Shown here piece by piece: positions 50,491-61,935 of a DNA stretch of 64,000 nucleotides. A program made the translations under genes and the position numbers. Under the pieces are notes generated by a model. It searched no databases and had not been told where the DNA came from. It saw only the letters and a list, made by a program, of their open reading frames with translations. Source of the stretch: Orientallactaga sibirica. Lineage: Eukaryota > Chordata > Mammalia > Rodentia > Dipodidae. The stretch is from the NCBI GenBank assembly GCA_036365145.1, contig JAEOAD010000794.1, forward strand, positions 1,488,001 to 1,552,000, written 5' to 3'. Position 1 is the first letter of the stretch. The number at the start of each line of letters is the position of its first letter.

Positions 50491-51123
50491 AGTACCAGAG
50501 ACTGGAAACTCAGTCAGAGTATGTACAGCAGCTCTCTTCACTTCTCTCTCCTCTCCCCCCTTCTCTTCCTCTTCCATTTTGTTCTTCCCTTCCACTCTCC
50601 CTCTTTTCCTCTCATTTGACCTGCCTCTCATTACATGTTCTCTTCACCCTCCCATCTCTTAGCAGCCTGGCAATGATGAGCTCATAGTGCCAGCTGTGTC
50701 AGCTACCTCCTGTTACCCATATCTTCCTCCTTTACACAGACCTAGTCCAAGGTGTCAGCAGAGACTGGATCCCACTTCCAGAATGAGGTGCCCAGACCCA
50801 TCTTACTCAGTTGACTAAGACCAGGAATGGTAGCCTCTGAGCACAGCCTTGGCCAGTATAGCATTCTACGAGGAGGGCTGCCTGCTTTGGTGAGTTAGAA
50901 GCAGGGCTGGTTTGCATCATGAAGCATTCCCCCTGCTATGCATCAGGGATGCTGCATACAGATGTTCAAGCTGGGCACTGTACAAAGATGGCAGATAGAG
51001 TGGGAATGGTCCTGCCTTCTTTACTTCCCCAACTTTATTGGTCCCTTTGAAACATGGGAGAACAGGGCAGGGGCAGTTACCCAGACATTGGCTCCAAAAT
51101 CTCACCTGTCCATCTGCCCACAG
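50491..51123. other. Intron sequence before SLC5A11 coding exon 3
   Basis: A pyrimidine-rich tract lies at 50528-50615; the rest is unique-looking up to the acceptor CATCTGCCCACAG. Confidence 0.5.
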
Positions 51124-51228
51124 GTGGGAGCTTCCTTGTTTGCCAGCAATGTTGGAAGTGGGCACTTCATTGGCCTGGCAGGCTCAGGCGCTGCAGTGGG
51201 CATTTCTGTTGCTGCCTATGAGCTCAAC
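51124..51228 (+). CDS. SLC5A11: SLC5A11 third coding exon (residues 70-104)
   Basis: Acceptor CTGCCCACAG ends at 51123; donor GTGAGT starts at 51229. It encodes 35 residues that contain [19 protein letters not shown], the most conserved helix of the SLC5 sodium/solute symporters. Counting from the predicted start, Asn78 and His83 fall on the positions that in SGLT1 contact substrate, and Ala76 and Val79 on the sodium-2 site region. Both edges are phase 0. The preceding intron is 4.1 kb and loaded with SINEs. Confidence 0.96.
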
Positions 51229-51772
51229 GTGAGTATGTTGCCAGGATGCAGGTACCTCACCTTTATCTGTCAGTAGACCCTGTGAAAGATATAAGAACAC
51301 TCTGAACTTTAAAAACAGATCAGCAGTTTTTATAAACACAACCAGTAGGCTTCAAGGGTACCTCTGCCAGCAAAACTTAGTTACGACTCCCCATATTTGC
51401 TTGGTGGTGGCCCATAAGTCCCTAACTCCAGTGAATAAAGGGGGTAGAGAAGGGCTGAGAGTGTTAATTTGTGGGTGCAAAAAACAGCAGCCAATGTGCA
51501 ACTGGTGGGCATTTCTTACATGCTAGGCAACAACCGGCTATCATAAAAGTAAATGGCTCAATGGTGTGTGACATTTTTGTACCCCTAAAAGACACCTGAG
51601 ATGCATTCTTCTTCACAGCAGAAGTCTCCCTCCCAGGGTGGTTCTCCCAGGGCAGGGGGATTTGCATTCATTAAACATAATAGCTCAGGCTGGGCTGCTT
51701 GGGGGTGGACAGGAAGGGAGCGAGCACCTTGGCTTGAGCCTGGAGCCAGCTCTGACCGTGTTTTCTGGGCAG

Positions 51773-51832
51773 GGCTTGTTTTCTGTGCTGATGTTGGCCT
51801 GGATCTTCCTTCCTATCTACATCGTTGGCCAG
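51773..51832 (+). CDS. SLC5A11: SLC5A11 fourth coding exon (residues 105-124)
   Basis: Acceptor TTTTCTGGGCAG ends at 51772; donor GTGAGT starts at 51833. It encodes 20 residues: GLFSVLMLAWIFLPIYIVGQ, a hydrophobic membrane helix. The next exon, expected to start with a VTTMPEYL-like sequence, was not found before base 64000, so that intron is over 12 kb here. The protein of about 675 residues is thus represented only by its first 18%. Confidence 0.95.
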
Positions 51833-52024
51833 GTGAGTGAGGGGGGCAGGGTGCTATGGCATGGGGAGACCCTCTACCTCCCACTTTTGGACCTGCGTCA
51901 GGTAGCCACTACAAATCCCCACACTGAGGATGAGGATGGAGGCTGGGGAAACCTCCTCACCAGTTCCCAGCTAGTACATATGTCCAAGGTATACACAGGA
52001 CATTTGGAGGCTGGGCTCAAAGAC

Positions 52025-52027
<3 letters not shown>

Positions 52028-52067
<40 letters not shown>

Positions 52068-52211
52068 GTTTTTCGAGGTAGGGTCTCTCTCTGGTCCAGG
52101 CTGACCTGGAATTAACTATGTAGTCTCAGGCTGGCCTTGAACTCATGGTGATCCTCCTACCTCTGCCTCCTGAGTGCTGGGTTTAGAGGTGTGCGCCACC
52201 ACGCCCAGCTC
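52028..52211 (-). mobile_element. B1-like SINE with target duplication
   Basis: Antisense copy with a T38 run. GCTCAAAGACAACTTTTT is repeated at 52015-52032 and 52207-52224. Confidence 0.96.
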
Positions 52212-52431
52212 AAAGACAACTTTTTATATATCATAGAACGTTGATTTGCCAAATATCTGAAATGGGATTATATTCACATTGTGGGTCCATTTCACCCATG
52301 TGGAAGCTTAAGCAGTCTATGAGTGAAAATATTTCAAAGATATCACTTTAAATGTTATTAAAATCATACAAGTATACATTATATCTTGAACATATTCCCC
52401 AATACCTTCTACCCTTTCTTTTCTTTTTTCA

Positions 52432-52624
52432 AAATATTTTATTTATTTATTTGAGAGAGAGAGCAAGCAAGCAACCAGGTGCACTAGGGTCTCAAGTCAC
52501 TGCAAACAAACTCCAGACACATGCACCACTTGTGCTTCTGGATTTATGTGGGTACTGGGGAATTGAACCTGGGTCTTTTGGCTTTGCAGGCAAGACCCTT
52601 AACCACTAAGCAATCTCTCCAGCC
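52432..52624 (-). mobile_element. DIP-like SINE
   Basis: Antisense copy with AGCAAGCAAGCAAC in the GA-rich tract, ending in CAATCTCTCCAGCCC. Confidence 0.93.
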
Positions 52625-52740
52625 CATTCTTGCTTTTCAAGAAAGTTTTTAAATGCCTAAACACAAATGTAAAACTTACAATCCTTTACATGCCTGAGCT
52701 AGAACGTGCTGCCTTTAACTAAAATACATGCATATATCCA

Positions 52741-52775
52741 CATACATATACACACACGTGTGTGTGTGTGTGTGC
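52741..52775. repeat. (CA)n-(TG)n palindromic microsatellite
   Basis: CACACACGTGTGTGTGTGTG lies at about 52750-52772, a self-complementary purine-pyrimidine alternation. Confidence 0.9.
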
Positions 52776-52924
52776 ATGCATATGATTCAGTGATTCTTTT
52801 TCCTTTGCACCCCAAACTATAATAACTGAGATATCTCTGACTGGTATGAAATGTCAACATTTTGCTGCAAAACAAATGCTGTTTTAGTTTTTTGTCTCTT
52901 TCTTTCTTTCTTTCTTTTTTTTTT

Positions 52925-52996
52925 GTTTCTCAGTGCTGAGGATAAATTTAGGGCTCTGCCCATGCTAAGCAATCCCTCTACCACTAAGAAGCACCC
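52925..52996 (-). mobile_element. ID-like SINE
   Basis: GTGCTGAGGATAAATTTAGGGC and TGCTAAGCAATCCCTCTACCACTAAG are antisense ID words after a (TTTC)n and T10 run (52898-52924). Confidence 0.6.
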
Positions 52997-53154
52997 TAGT
53001 CTAGACTTATTAAGAAGCAGTTTGACAAAGCTCTCTGCGGTGTGTCACTCAAACTCCCTAGGACTTAGTCTGTTTTAGGTGGTCCACTACACATGGCAAG
53101 GTCACAGAGCATCATAGTGTCACTAAGCAGTACCTCATTTAACATTTACTTATT

Positions 53155-53285
53155 TATTTTAGTTTTTTGAGGTAGGGTCTCACTCTAGCCCAGGCTGATC
53201 TGAAATTCACTATGTAGTCTCAGGCTGGCCTCGAACTCACAGACCAGTGCTGGAGTCAAAGGCATGCACCACCATGCCTGGCTAC
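53155..53285 (-). mobile_element. B1-like SINE with internal loss
   Basis: Antisense copy missing CGATCCTCCTACCTCTGCC. ACTTATTTATTTT is repeated at 53148-53160 and 53284-53296. Confidence 0.92.
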
Positions 53286-53349
53286 TTATTTATTTTTGAA
53301 GCAGGGTCTCATTCTGTTAGAAGTTTGAAACAGAAGTACTGGGACCAGT

Positions 53350-53790
53350 TTTTTGGTATAGGAATATTTTACATGTTTATTTGCAAGCACAGACAGAGAG
53401 GAAGAGAATGAGAATGGGGGGGGGGTCTGGCTTAGCGGTTAAGGCATTTACCTGCAAAGCCAAAGGATCCCAGTTTGATTCTCCAGGACCCACATAAGCC
53501 AGATGCACGGGGTGGGGGGGCATGCATCCGGAGTTCATTTGCAGTGGCTGGAGGCCCTGGTGTGCCCATTCTATCTCTCTCTGCCTCTTTCTTTCTTTCA
53601 TTCAAATAAATAAATAAAATATATATTTAATTTAAAAAAGAGAATGGGCACACTTTTTGCCACTGCAAATGAACTCCAGATGCATGTCTGCTTTGTGCAT
53701 CTGGCTTTATGTGGCTACTATGGAATTGAACCTAGGCCACTGGGCTTTGCAAGCAAGCACCTTTATTCATTGAGAAATCTCTCTAGCCCT
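53350..53790 (-). mobile_element. DIP-like SINE split by another DIP-like SINE
   Basis: The outer antisense copy has its tail and GA-rich part at 53350-53427 and the rest at 53636-53790 (AGAATGGGCACACTTTTTGCC to AATCTCTCTAGCCC). Confidence 0.9.
53428..53635 (+). mobile_element. DIP-like SINE nested in a DIP-like SINE
   Basis: Sense copy: GTCTGGCTTAGCGGTTAAGG after a G10 run, tail AAATAAATAAATAAAAT(AT)n; GAGAATG(A/G)G lies on both sides. The two copies lie head to head in opposite orientation. Confidence 0.92.
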
Positions 53791-54305
53791 GGAATATTTT
53801 ATTATCATTGTTGGTGGCTCAGATCAGCGCAGTTTAAGAGGGATGGGGAGGGACAAGTCATGGAGTTGGCCATGGATACCCTGCCATTATCCCAGAAACA
53901 GTGGCAAGGGCGGTATATTAGAGGAGAGGGAGCATGCTCTTGGAGAATAGATGGGGCTGGACAACTGCTGCCTTTGCTGCCTTGGCCCTGATTGCTGGTG
54001 CAGTCAGGCAGGGAGCAAACATGGCAGTGGTGCTTGAATGGGATCGAGGGTGCTAATGAAAAGCTGGCGTGGATTAGAGAAGAAAGGTGAAGGGGAGCTG
54101 GGTGTGAACCAGGAAGCTAGGTAAGAGAGAAAGAGAGCGAGGGAGAGACAATGAGAGAATAGAGAGACAGGGATAGAAGGGAAGGTGAGTGTTAGGACAG
54201 ATAAGAGGCTGAGGCAGAGACAAATGGAGAGAGATACAGAGATAGAGCCAGAGATAGACACTTGGCACTTGCAAGGAGGAGGGCAGGTAAGAGAATGACA
54301 CCTGG
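53791..54305. other. Intron sequence with GA-rich part
   Basis: Purine-rich sequence at 54115-54260 (GAGAGAAAGAGAGCG, GAGATAGAGCCAGAGA). It resembles 55320-55380 and may belong to the same repeat. Confidence 0.5.
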
Positions 54306-54478
54306 AGCCGGGCGTGGTGGCGCACGCCTTTAATCCCAGCACTTGGGAGGCAGAGGTAGGAGGATCACTATGAGTTCAAGGCCACCCTGAGACTACATAG
54401 TGAATTTCAGGTCAGCCTGAGCTAGAGTGAGACCCTACCTTGAAAATTAAAAATAATAATAATAATAACAGAACAACA
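54306..54478 (+). mobile_element. B1-like SINE
   Basis: GAGCCGGGCGTGGTGGCGCAC to (AAT)n. AATGACACCTGG before (54295) is similar to AATGACCTATGACATCTGG after (54484). Confidence 0.94.
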
Positions 54479-54616
54479 ACAAAAATGACCTATGACATCT
54501 GGAAAGTTTGTAAGCCTTGGGGAGGGGCCACCGCCCAGTGGAGGAGGAGCCTTGGGTAGTGTGGTGGTCTTTCTTTCTCATGGTCACGTGGTGGGGAGAG
54601 ACTCTGCCACTCTGCC

Positions 54617-54715
54617 ACGCTAGCCCATGCTGATCTGGAACTCACTCTGTAGCGCCAGGCTGGCCTTGAGCTCATGTGGTCCTCCTACCTCAGCCTCAGA
54701 ATTGGGTGTCAGGTG
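54617..54715 (-). mobile_element. Old B1-type SINE
   Basis: CTAGCCCATGCTGATCTGGAAC and GTGGTCCTCCTACCTCAGCCTC; diverged antisense copy. Confidence 0.65.
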
Positions 54716-54759
54716 TTTGAGGGGAGGGTTTGATAATTATGAATCAAAATACTTTATTA

Positions 54760-54912
54760 AGCCAGGCGTGGTGGCGCACACCTTTAATCCCAGCACTCGG
54801 GAGGCAGAGGTAGGAGGATCATTGTGAGTTCGAGGCCAGCCTGAGACAGTGAGTTTCAGGTCAGCCTGGGCTGGAGCGAGACCTTACCTCGAAAAAACAA
54901 ACAAACAAACAA
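54760..54912 (+). mobile_element. B1-like SINE with target duplication
   Basis: AGCCAGGCGTGGTGGCGCACA to (AAAC)n. AAAATACTTTATTA is repeated at 54746-54759 and 54913-54926. Confidence 0.96.
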
Positions 54913-54926
54913 AAAATACTTTATTA

Positions 54927-55469
54927 ATCTGCCCCAAGATGTGGAGTGGCTTGTTAGCTTTGGGGGGAACAGAGGTTAATTAGAGCAGTGCTGTAACTTT
55001 GAGGGGTGGGAGTGGAGAGGGTGCCTGTGAGGACCCCACCTGGTGTGCAGATGTATCATGCTATGGTGGGAGGGTGGTGGGAGTTGGCATCAGCCACTGG
55101 TTGATTCCACTGGGAATTGGGATCAGGGATCTGGAGCACCAAGAAACAGGAAGCTGTGGGTGGTGGTGGACAGAAGAGGGGAAGAGGAGGTTGAAAGAGA
55201 GGCCCTCTGCTGGTCTGAGCCCAAAGAGAGCTCCATGGAGGGGATATGCCACAAAGGGAGGCTGAGGCTAAGAGAGGGAGAGATGTGGGGGCATGTATGG
55301 ACACACATGCTACAGGCTGGGAGAGGAGCAGAGAAAGAGAAAGAGAGTGAGGGAGAGAGAGAGAGAGAGACATAAAAGGAGGAAGAAAGAGTGCACATGT
55401 GGACAGAGAAAAAAAACACAGGGATATATTCACCCTGAGGCCAGAAGGGATGGGAGAGAAGAGAAAGAA
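54927..55469. other. Intron sequence, purine-rich, probably old retroelement
   Basis: G/A-rich on the plus strand, with (GA)n at 55345-55372. No exon. It precedes a block that is partly duplicated at 56142. Confidence 0.45.
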
Positions 55470-55600
55470 GCTTGTGGCAAAGGCTTATATGTCCATTAGG
55501 GCAGTGAGATGGTCAGTAGGAGGTGGTGGTGTGTGAGAGGCATGGTAAGGCCCTGGGAAGTATGGAAGCCAGGTTGAGAAGGGAGGAGGGCTCAGAGACT
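55470..55600 (+). repeat. Direct repeat, copy 1
   Basis: GCTTGTGGCAAAGGCTTATATGTCC ... GCCAGGTTGAGAAGGGAGGAGGGCTCAGAGACTG matches 56142-56300 in order, with substitutions and small gaps. Possibly parts of a retroelement or an old local duplication. Confidence 0.7.
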
Positions 55601-55959
55601 GACAGCATCTTTGGATACACACACTCACACAAAGGAGTGATTTTGAAAGCAGAGATAGGGAGCCAAGAGGCCTCAGGTGTAGTGGACATGGGAGTTGGAG
55701 CTGCACAAGGCATCAAGGCCTGTATCTGTCAGCATAGAGAAGTCTGTATCTGGAGAGGGGCTTATGCATTAAAAATGTTATTAAGGCAGCAATAGTTGGG
55801 GCTGTTGGAAAAGAGGCAAATACGAGGCTGACCTGGAGGTGTGGGGGAGTTCTGGCTTAGCTTAAAGGGAGCAGAACAATGAGAATTGTAACTCAGGGCA
55901 ACAGATGTCTCAGCTGGTCACAGAGATGTCTCATCACATAGAGAAAGGTAGAAGGAAGC
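55601..55959. other. Sequence between the two repeat copies
   Basis: No exon. TCACAGAGATGTCTCATCACAT at 55919-55940 resembles TCACAGAGAGATGTCAGGTCACAT near 58175, which hints that this block and the LTR element interior are related. Confidence 0.45.
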
Positions 55960-56108
55960 CAGGTATGGTGTCTCATACCTGCAATCCCAGCACTTGGGAG
56001 GCAGAGGTAGGAGGATTGCTATGAGTTCAAGGCCGGTCTAGGACTACACAGTGAGTTTCAGGTCAGCCTAGGCTAGAGTGAGACCCTACCTCGAAACAAA
56101 ACACAACA
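55960..56108 (+). mobile_element. B1-like SINE, older wording
   Basis: AAGCCAGGTATGGTGTCTC to CTCGAAACAAAACACAAC; AAGGTAGAAGGAAG before and AAAAAGGAAGAAGG after may be the duplicated target. Confidence 0.9.
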
Positions 56109-56141
56109 AAAAGGAAGAAGGGACAACATAGAAAATAAAGA

Positions 56142-56300
56142 GGCCTGCGGCAAAAGGGCTTATATGCCTATTGGGGCAGTGGGCTGCTCAGTAGGGGTAG
56201 TCAGTAAGGGTAGAGATCTAAGTAAGGGCCAGGTTGTCTGGCTCACCAGCCATGAGAGGCATGAGTGCCAGGTTGAGAGAGGAGGGGGAGTTCAGAGACT
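56142..56300 (+). repeat. Direct repeat, copy 2
   Basis: GGCCTGCGGCAAAAGGGCTTATATGCC ... GCCAGGTTGAGAGAGGAGGGGGAGTTCAGAGACTG matches 55470-55600, with about 25 extra bases near 56200. Confidence 0.7.
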
Positions 56301-56344
56301 GAAACTGGGATGAAAGGCATGTACCACCATCCTGGCTTATTTTT

Positions 56345-56550
56345 AAATCTTTAAAAATATTTTTATTTATTTTCAAGGAGAGAGACGGGAGAAGAATAGG
56401 CATTCCAGGCCCTCTCGCCATTGCAAATGAATTCTAGATGCATGTGCCACATTGTGCATCTGGCTTTATGTGGGTACTGGAGAATTGAACCCAGGCCTGT
56501 AGGCTTTGCAAGCAAGTACCTTTAACCACTTAGCCATCTCCCCTGCCCTC
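56345..56550 (-). mobile_element. DIP-like SINE
   Basis: Antisense copy that ends in CCATCTCCCCTGCCC. Confidence 0.92.
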
Positions 56551-56564
56551 ATTTTAACTTTTTT

Positions 56565-56832
56565 TTTTAACTTTTATTTTATTTTTTTGGAGACACAGAG
56601 AGAGACAGAGAGAGGGAGAGGAAGACAGAGACGGTCGCGCCAGCAGTGTCTCAGCTGCTGCTAACGAAATCTAGATATGTGCGCCCCTTGTGGTCAAGTG
56701 TGGCGTTGCGCCCTTGCATCACTTTGCATCTGGCTAAATGTGGGACCTGGAGATTGGAACTGCTGGAGATTGGAACCAGTGTTCTTAGGCTTAGGAGGCA
56801 GGCGCCTTAACCCCTAAGCCATCTCTCCAGCC
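56565..56832 (-). mobile_element. DIP-like SINE, long variant like 13286
   Basis: Antisense copy with the same alternative middle (complement of the GATTTCGTT.GCAGCAGC type) as 13286-13573. CCTCATTTTAACTTTTT is repeated at 56548-56564 and 56833-56849. It has an 18-base internal duplication of TGGAGATTGGAAC. Confidence 0.94.
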
Positions 56833-56849
56833 CTCATTTTAACTTTTTA

Positions 56850-57433
56850 AAAGGTAAAAGGGGTTTGAGGGCAAGAAATGATATTCAAGTCAGTTCATGG
56901 CCGAAGCAGCTCAGTACAATGTAAAGAATGGGGATATGAGGCAAATGGCCTCCGAGGGGATAATTCAGAGTCTAACAATGAGGTTTTGGTGAGCAGGGAG
57001 CCTTGGCCTGCTTGTGACCCTCTGAAGAAACGGGTTCATAGACCAAATATCTTGGGTATCTTGACATAGGACTGGGTGTAAAGCGCTCAAGCCAAAACAG
57101 CAACAAGAATATACTAATCCCTTGCTATGGAAGGGGAAAGGATGGGAAGAGGCAGGTCATTCATATAAGACATCGTCTCATGTGACGTGCTCTCCCTTGA
57201 TGACTGCCATTTCCTCTGGCGAGTAGAAAACCATGTCACATGCTAAGGGTGAGGGAAGAGCTTGTGGGGCAGAAGGTTGAGAAGAGAGGGCCACAGAGAT
57301 CTGAATAGCTGCTGTAACTATAACAGAAAAGAAAAAAAAAAAAAACCCTGGGAACAACCGTTGTGCCTCCCTATAAAGGAGGGGACATTCAAGCAGTGTG
57401 ACATCATACCATGAAAAGGGACAAAGTGAACAG
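56850..57433. other. Intron sequence left of the LTR element
   Basis: No exon recognised; A16 at 57331-57346. Confidence 0.45.
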
Positions 57434-58232
57434 TGTAAGGAAAGTGTGTGAGAAAAGCAAGAGAGAACACCGGACTTCATCTCTACAGACTGTTCATTGA
57501 GGGGTACAGCAGCCTTCCTACGGGATGAAGGCTGAAGCACCGAGTCAGGCTGGGGTTCAAACTTATAAGGAGGATCTTAAGATAAACAGACTGAATTAGC
57601 TGCAGGTCCAAGGGAAGTAGATAAGGCATCAAAGTTATTTGCTCAGAATAGGCTCTTTAGCACAGTTGACTAGGGAGGACTGGATGTCTCCATTCTTTAT
57701 GGCCTTCTCATCTTAAGGTTAGTTATTAACTCTTTAGTTCCTTCTAGTTTTCAGGGAAGGCTATTAACCCTTTAGTCCAGACTCTGGAAGGATAAAAAAG
57801 ATTGGGGAGAACTGGGGATGAGTGGGGCACTTAGAGGAGGACTACATGAGCCGGAATTGAGGTGAAGACTCTCTTAGGCTACTTCCTGCTGGGGGCAAGT
57901 AGATCTCTTGGGGTGTCCACACAGTCCAGTGGAAGTTGCATGTTCAGGGGCTGATAGTCAGTGGCCATGAAGAATTCGGTGACTCACTGTGAAGTGAAGG
58001 TGTGTATTCTGTCCAGGAGGAATTCAGTGAGCATCTGAGTATGCAAGGACCAAAAGAGAGGTGAACATGATCATAATCAGGGGAATAAAGTACATATCAG
58101 AGTCAAGATAGTTTTAACTTGAAGGAAGTAGGCTGTGAGGTGTTTTTTTTTTTAACTTAATAGATATTTTAGCTAGTCACAGAGAGATGTCAGGTCACAT
58201 GCAGAGAAATAGTATTATTAGCCATTAGAAAG

Positions 58233-58378
58233 GCTAACACAAGCTGGGCATGGTGGTGCACGCCTTCAATCCCAGCACTCAGGAGGCAGAGGTAGGATGA
58301 TCACCATGAGTTTGAGGCCACCCTGAGACTACATAGTGAATTCCAGGTCAGCCTGAGCTAGAATGAGACCCTACCTTG

Positions 58379-58405
<27 letters not shown>
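58233..58405 (+). mobile_element. B1-like SINE in the LTR element interior
   Basis: AAGCTGGGCATGGTGGTGCAC to an A27 tail. AAAGGCTAACACA before and AAAAGCTAATACA after are the target copies. Confidence 0.95.
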
Positions 58406-58409
<4 letters not shown>

Positions 58410-59606
58410 ATACAGCCCAAAATATTATTGGCTCTGGATTGGTATCATTTATTTCTCCACAATTGCTTCAGTCCAACACTGAAGTTCTAGTCATAAGGTG
58501 TGGCTTTTGAGAGTCTCAGCTTTCGGTTCTTCATTTGATCTTGTACCTCGTGTACATAATAGGCTGTGGTTTCACATGGCTTTTATGAACAGGCAAGGTG
58601 GCAGATCTTCAGGAGAGTGATAATTATCCGAGCCAGGAGGAAAGAAACTCCTAGATCATATTAAATCTGTTAGCCATTATGATTCCAGAGAGTTAAGTTT
58701 GAATTAGATAAACAATTAAGGAGAGAGGAGTACAGAGAAACAACTTTTTATGTTAACCCATCTTATCTTAACTGAAGACACACTTTAAGGCAGAACTTAC
58801 TTCAGAGAGAGGGAGAGAGCTTTCACCGAAGCTTTCTGTATGGAGTTCCCAAACACTGATTATGCCAAGTTCCACATCCTTGAAAATCCTCTGTTTGAAT
58901 TTCCCCATGCTTGTAGAGGAAAGAGATTTATGGTCTGTGAGGGTTAAGACATGCCTTTCTGTTAAATAGGTTGATGTTTCTTGAGATAAGGTAGTTATAT
59001 ATTGTCTAAAAGGGCCAGGCCTGGAGTCAGTTCCTATTTGCTTAACTTTAGTTGTAAATTGTTAATGAATTTTTGTTATCTGTTAGTTGTCATAAAGGAA
59101 TCTTTCTTATAGCAGTTTCAGAAGAGGGAAGTGCAATATCTATTGCTTTACTAAAAGTCTTAGGTGTGTCCACACCTTTACATAGATACATTGATTATAC
59201 TCCATCTAGACTGATATAGGCTAGGAACATTAGAAATATAATAACATTTTAAAATAACTTTATTCAACAGAAAGCATATATACCATATCTTAATATTGAT
59301 ATAGGTGAAACATATCATTAAGTTTGTGTTTTGTCAGTAAAGCCAAATTAATCATTTCTCTAAAGATTTAAGTCAAACATTCAGAAGACATTGTTAGAAG
59401 CAGGATCAAATCCTGGAATATAAACATGTAACATGTAGTAAGCATGAACAAGCATAAAGTGAGAAATATATCATAAACTAGGTTTTAGTAATTTAACATT
59501 ATTGTAAAATGTATCTATAAGCATCAGAATGTTTAATGACCATAAGCATTGGAACAATTAGTGACCCTGAATTTAGTCACACATAAAGACAGACTACATA
59601 AAACAT

Positions 59607-59637
59607 AGAACACATGACATGACATGACATGACATGG
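59607..59637. repeat. (ACATG)n microsatellite
   Basis: Five to six ACATG units. Confidence 0.9.
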
Positions 59638-59964
59638 CTGGCCAGAATTAGACATGACAAAGAACATGAAACATGAAAAGACATCTTTTTCTGAAGATTT
59701 TAGTTTTACTTTTGGGGGGGTAAGACGCACATGTGGGAAGGCATGGAGTGGATGAGCAGGTCCAGTTGATTTTATCTGGAGTCATAAAGAACAATCTGAG
59801 TGGCCACTGTTTATGATGGTAAAGGAAGGCCCACCCAGGAGAGAACAGAGTCCCCATCTCACCATGTGGCTGTTGCTCATAGGCAGATCTTTCTAGGAAA
59901 GCAAATCACGTTAGAAAACTTCAAGGTAGAGCAAGAGGCGCAAGAATGAGATGGAGGCCATTTT

Positions 59965-60350
59965 CTTTCTTTTTTTTTTTTAAGGATAATTCTAATTATT
60001 ATTATTATTTTTTATTGACAACTTCTATACTTACATACAAAAACCACATGATATTTCCCTCCCCTCCCCCCATTCCACTTTAGAACTCCAATCTCCATCA
60101 TCTCCCCTCCCTCTCTCCATTAGTCTCTCTTTTAATTTGATGTCATCATCTTTTTCTTCTATTTTGAGGGTCTTGAGAAGGTATTGCTAGGCACTGCAAG
60201 GTCATGGATATTGAGGCCAATTTCTGTCTGGGCAGTTGCATTGTAAGAAGTCATACCTTTCCTTTGGCTCTTCCATTCTATCCGCCCCCTCTTCCGCAAT
60301 GGTCCCTGAGCCTTGGAGGGTGTGACAGAGGTGTTTCAGTGCTGGGCACT
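59965..60350 (-). mobile_element. Short, recent L1 insertion
   Basis: Antisense last 350 or so bases of an L1 3' UTR (TTTTTATTGACAACTTCTAT at 60010 to GTTTCAGTGCTGGGCACT at 60350). GATGGAGGCCATTTTC is perfectly repeated at 59949-59964 and 60351-60366. Confidence 0.96.
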
Positions 60351-60705
60351 GATGGAGGCCATTTTCAAAGGCCAGTTTTATTGTTTTACTTTGAATATTA
60401 ACAGGTTAAGCAAACAACTGCAGTTCAGGATGAGAGAGAGAGATTGCCATTTGTAGTGGCACAGTAAAGGAGGGCTTGTGGTCATCCTCTTGGGCTAAGG
60501 AAGAGTGGTCAATAATAGGAACTGTTTAATGGGGTGGAAGGAAGGGTGTTTCCCCAGGAGGACCTGGGTTGGAGAGCAGAACTGACAGAGAAGGGATCAG
60601 GGGTAGAAGAATGGAGCCAGTTGCCAATTCAGTTTATGAAGTTATCAAGATCTTTAAGAATTTGGAAGCCTAATGTGTCATTTTCAGCCAAAGGGAATCA
60701 TTGTC

Positions 60706-60710
<5 letters not shown>

Positions 60711-60737
<27 letters not shown>
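60711..60737. repeat. Poly-T run
   Basis: T27 that is not the tail of any recognised insert. Confidence 0.85.
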
Positions 60738-60804
60738 GTGGCCAAACCATATTGTAGTAAAAAATGAGGTTCTTGGATTTTATGTCTCCTTTTAGGCCAA
60801 AAAA

Positions 60805-60968
60805 AAAATTTTTTTTTTTTTTTTGGTTTTTCGAGGTAGGGTCTCACTCTGGTCCAGGCTGACCTGGAATTCACTATGTAGTCTCAGGGTGGCCTTGAAC
60901 TCTCGGCGATCCTCCTATCTCTGCCTCCCGAGTGCTGAGATTAAAGGCGTGCGCCACCACGCCCGGCT
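60805..60968 (-). mobile_element. B1-like SINE
   Basis: Antisense copy. GCCAAAAAAAAAATTTTT before and CTCAAAAATTTTTAAG after suggest an AAAAATTTTT target. Confidence 0.94.
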
Positions 60969-61559
60969 CAAAAATTTTTAAGATTGGTCAGGAGACAACC
61001 CAGCAGGGAGGCCAGTGGAGTTTTGGAAATTTGGGAATCCATAGAGGGGTGAGAAGTGCCAGGGTGTCTGTCTGAGGATCAAGAGTCCCAATCTGAAGAC
61101 AGATGTCAGAGAAACTTCTCCTGGAGAAGGACGGGGGTTCAGAAGGCAAGCAGGCATTCTGACTAGAGGCTTCCAGGGCAGTCCTCCAAGCACAAAACAA
61201 GGAAGCCGGGTATGTCTTCCAAGGTACTTTAGGAAGACAGACAGATGGAGGCTTATTCACCCCCTCTTAGGGCTAAAATGAAGTGGATATGGCAAATGGC
61301 CTCTATGGTTGGAGGTAGGGCAGGTGAATTATTCTATCCAGCTATTGTAGATCTGTTCCAACCGTCTGGGAGAGCTGAGAGCCCAGGGGAGTTGGAATTT
61401 TCAAGCAATTTATCATCATGATGAAAGGAGAGAGATGGGGTGGATACCAGAAACTGTATGGGTTTTGGGTTTGGACCTGGGACAGGCAGCCACCATAACA
61501 ACAGGGCAATAGCTGTCCTTAGTTCAAATTTTAAAACTGACTTTTCTTTTCTTTTTTCT

Positions 61560-61720
61560 TTTTTTCTTTTTTTTTGTTTTTTCGAGGTAGGGTCTCACTC
61601 TGGCTCAGGCTGACCTGGAATTCACTATGTAGTCTCAGGGTGACCTTGAACTCTCGGCGATCCTCCTACCTCTGCCTCCCGAGAGCTGGGATTAAAGGTG
61701 TGCACCACCACGCCCAGCTT
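61560..61720 (-). mobile_element. B1-like SINE
   Basis: Antisense copy; (TTTTC)n words flank it on both sides. Ends CACCACGCCCAGC. Confidence 0.94.
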
Positions 61721-61917
61721 CTTTTTCTTTTTCTTTTTTCCTACTAACCATTAGCCACAAGCAAGGACCTCCCTAGATGCCTGTGTTTGTTTATTTTATC
61801 TAGCTGTGAGGCAGTTGCTGGTTTACTATGACTGTCCCGCCTTCCATGAAGGTTTTTCTTTGGCAGGAAAGGGGAGAAGCAAGGAGAGCGAAATTAGGTA
61901 TCCATACACAGAAGAAT

Positions 61918-61935
61918 TTTTTTTTTTTTTTTTTT
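61918..61935. repeat. Poly-T run
   Basis: T18 in otherwise unique-looking interior sequence. Confidence 0.8.
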
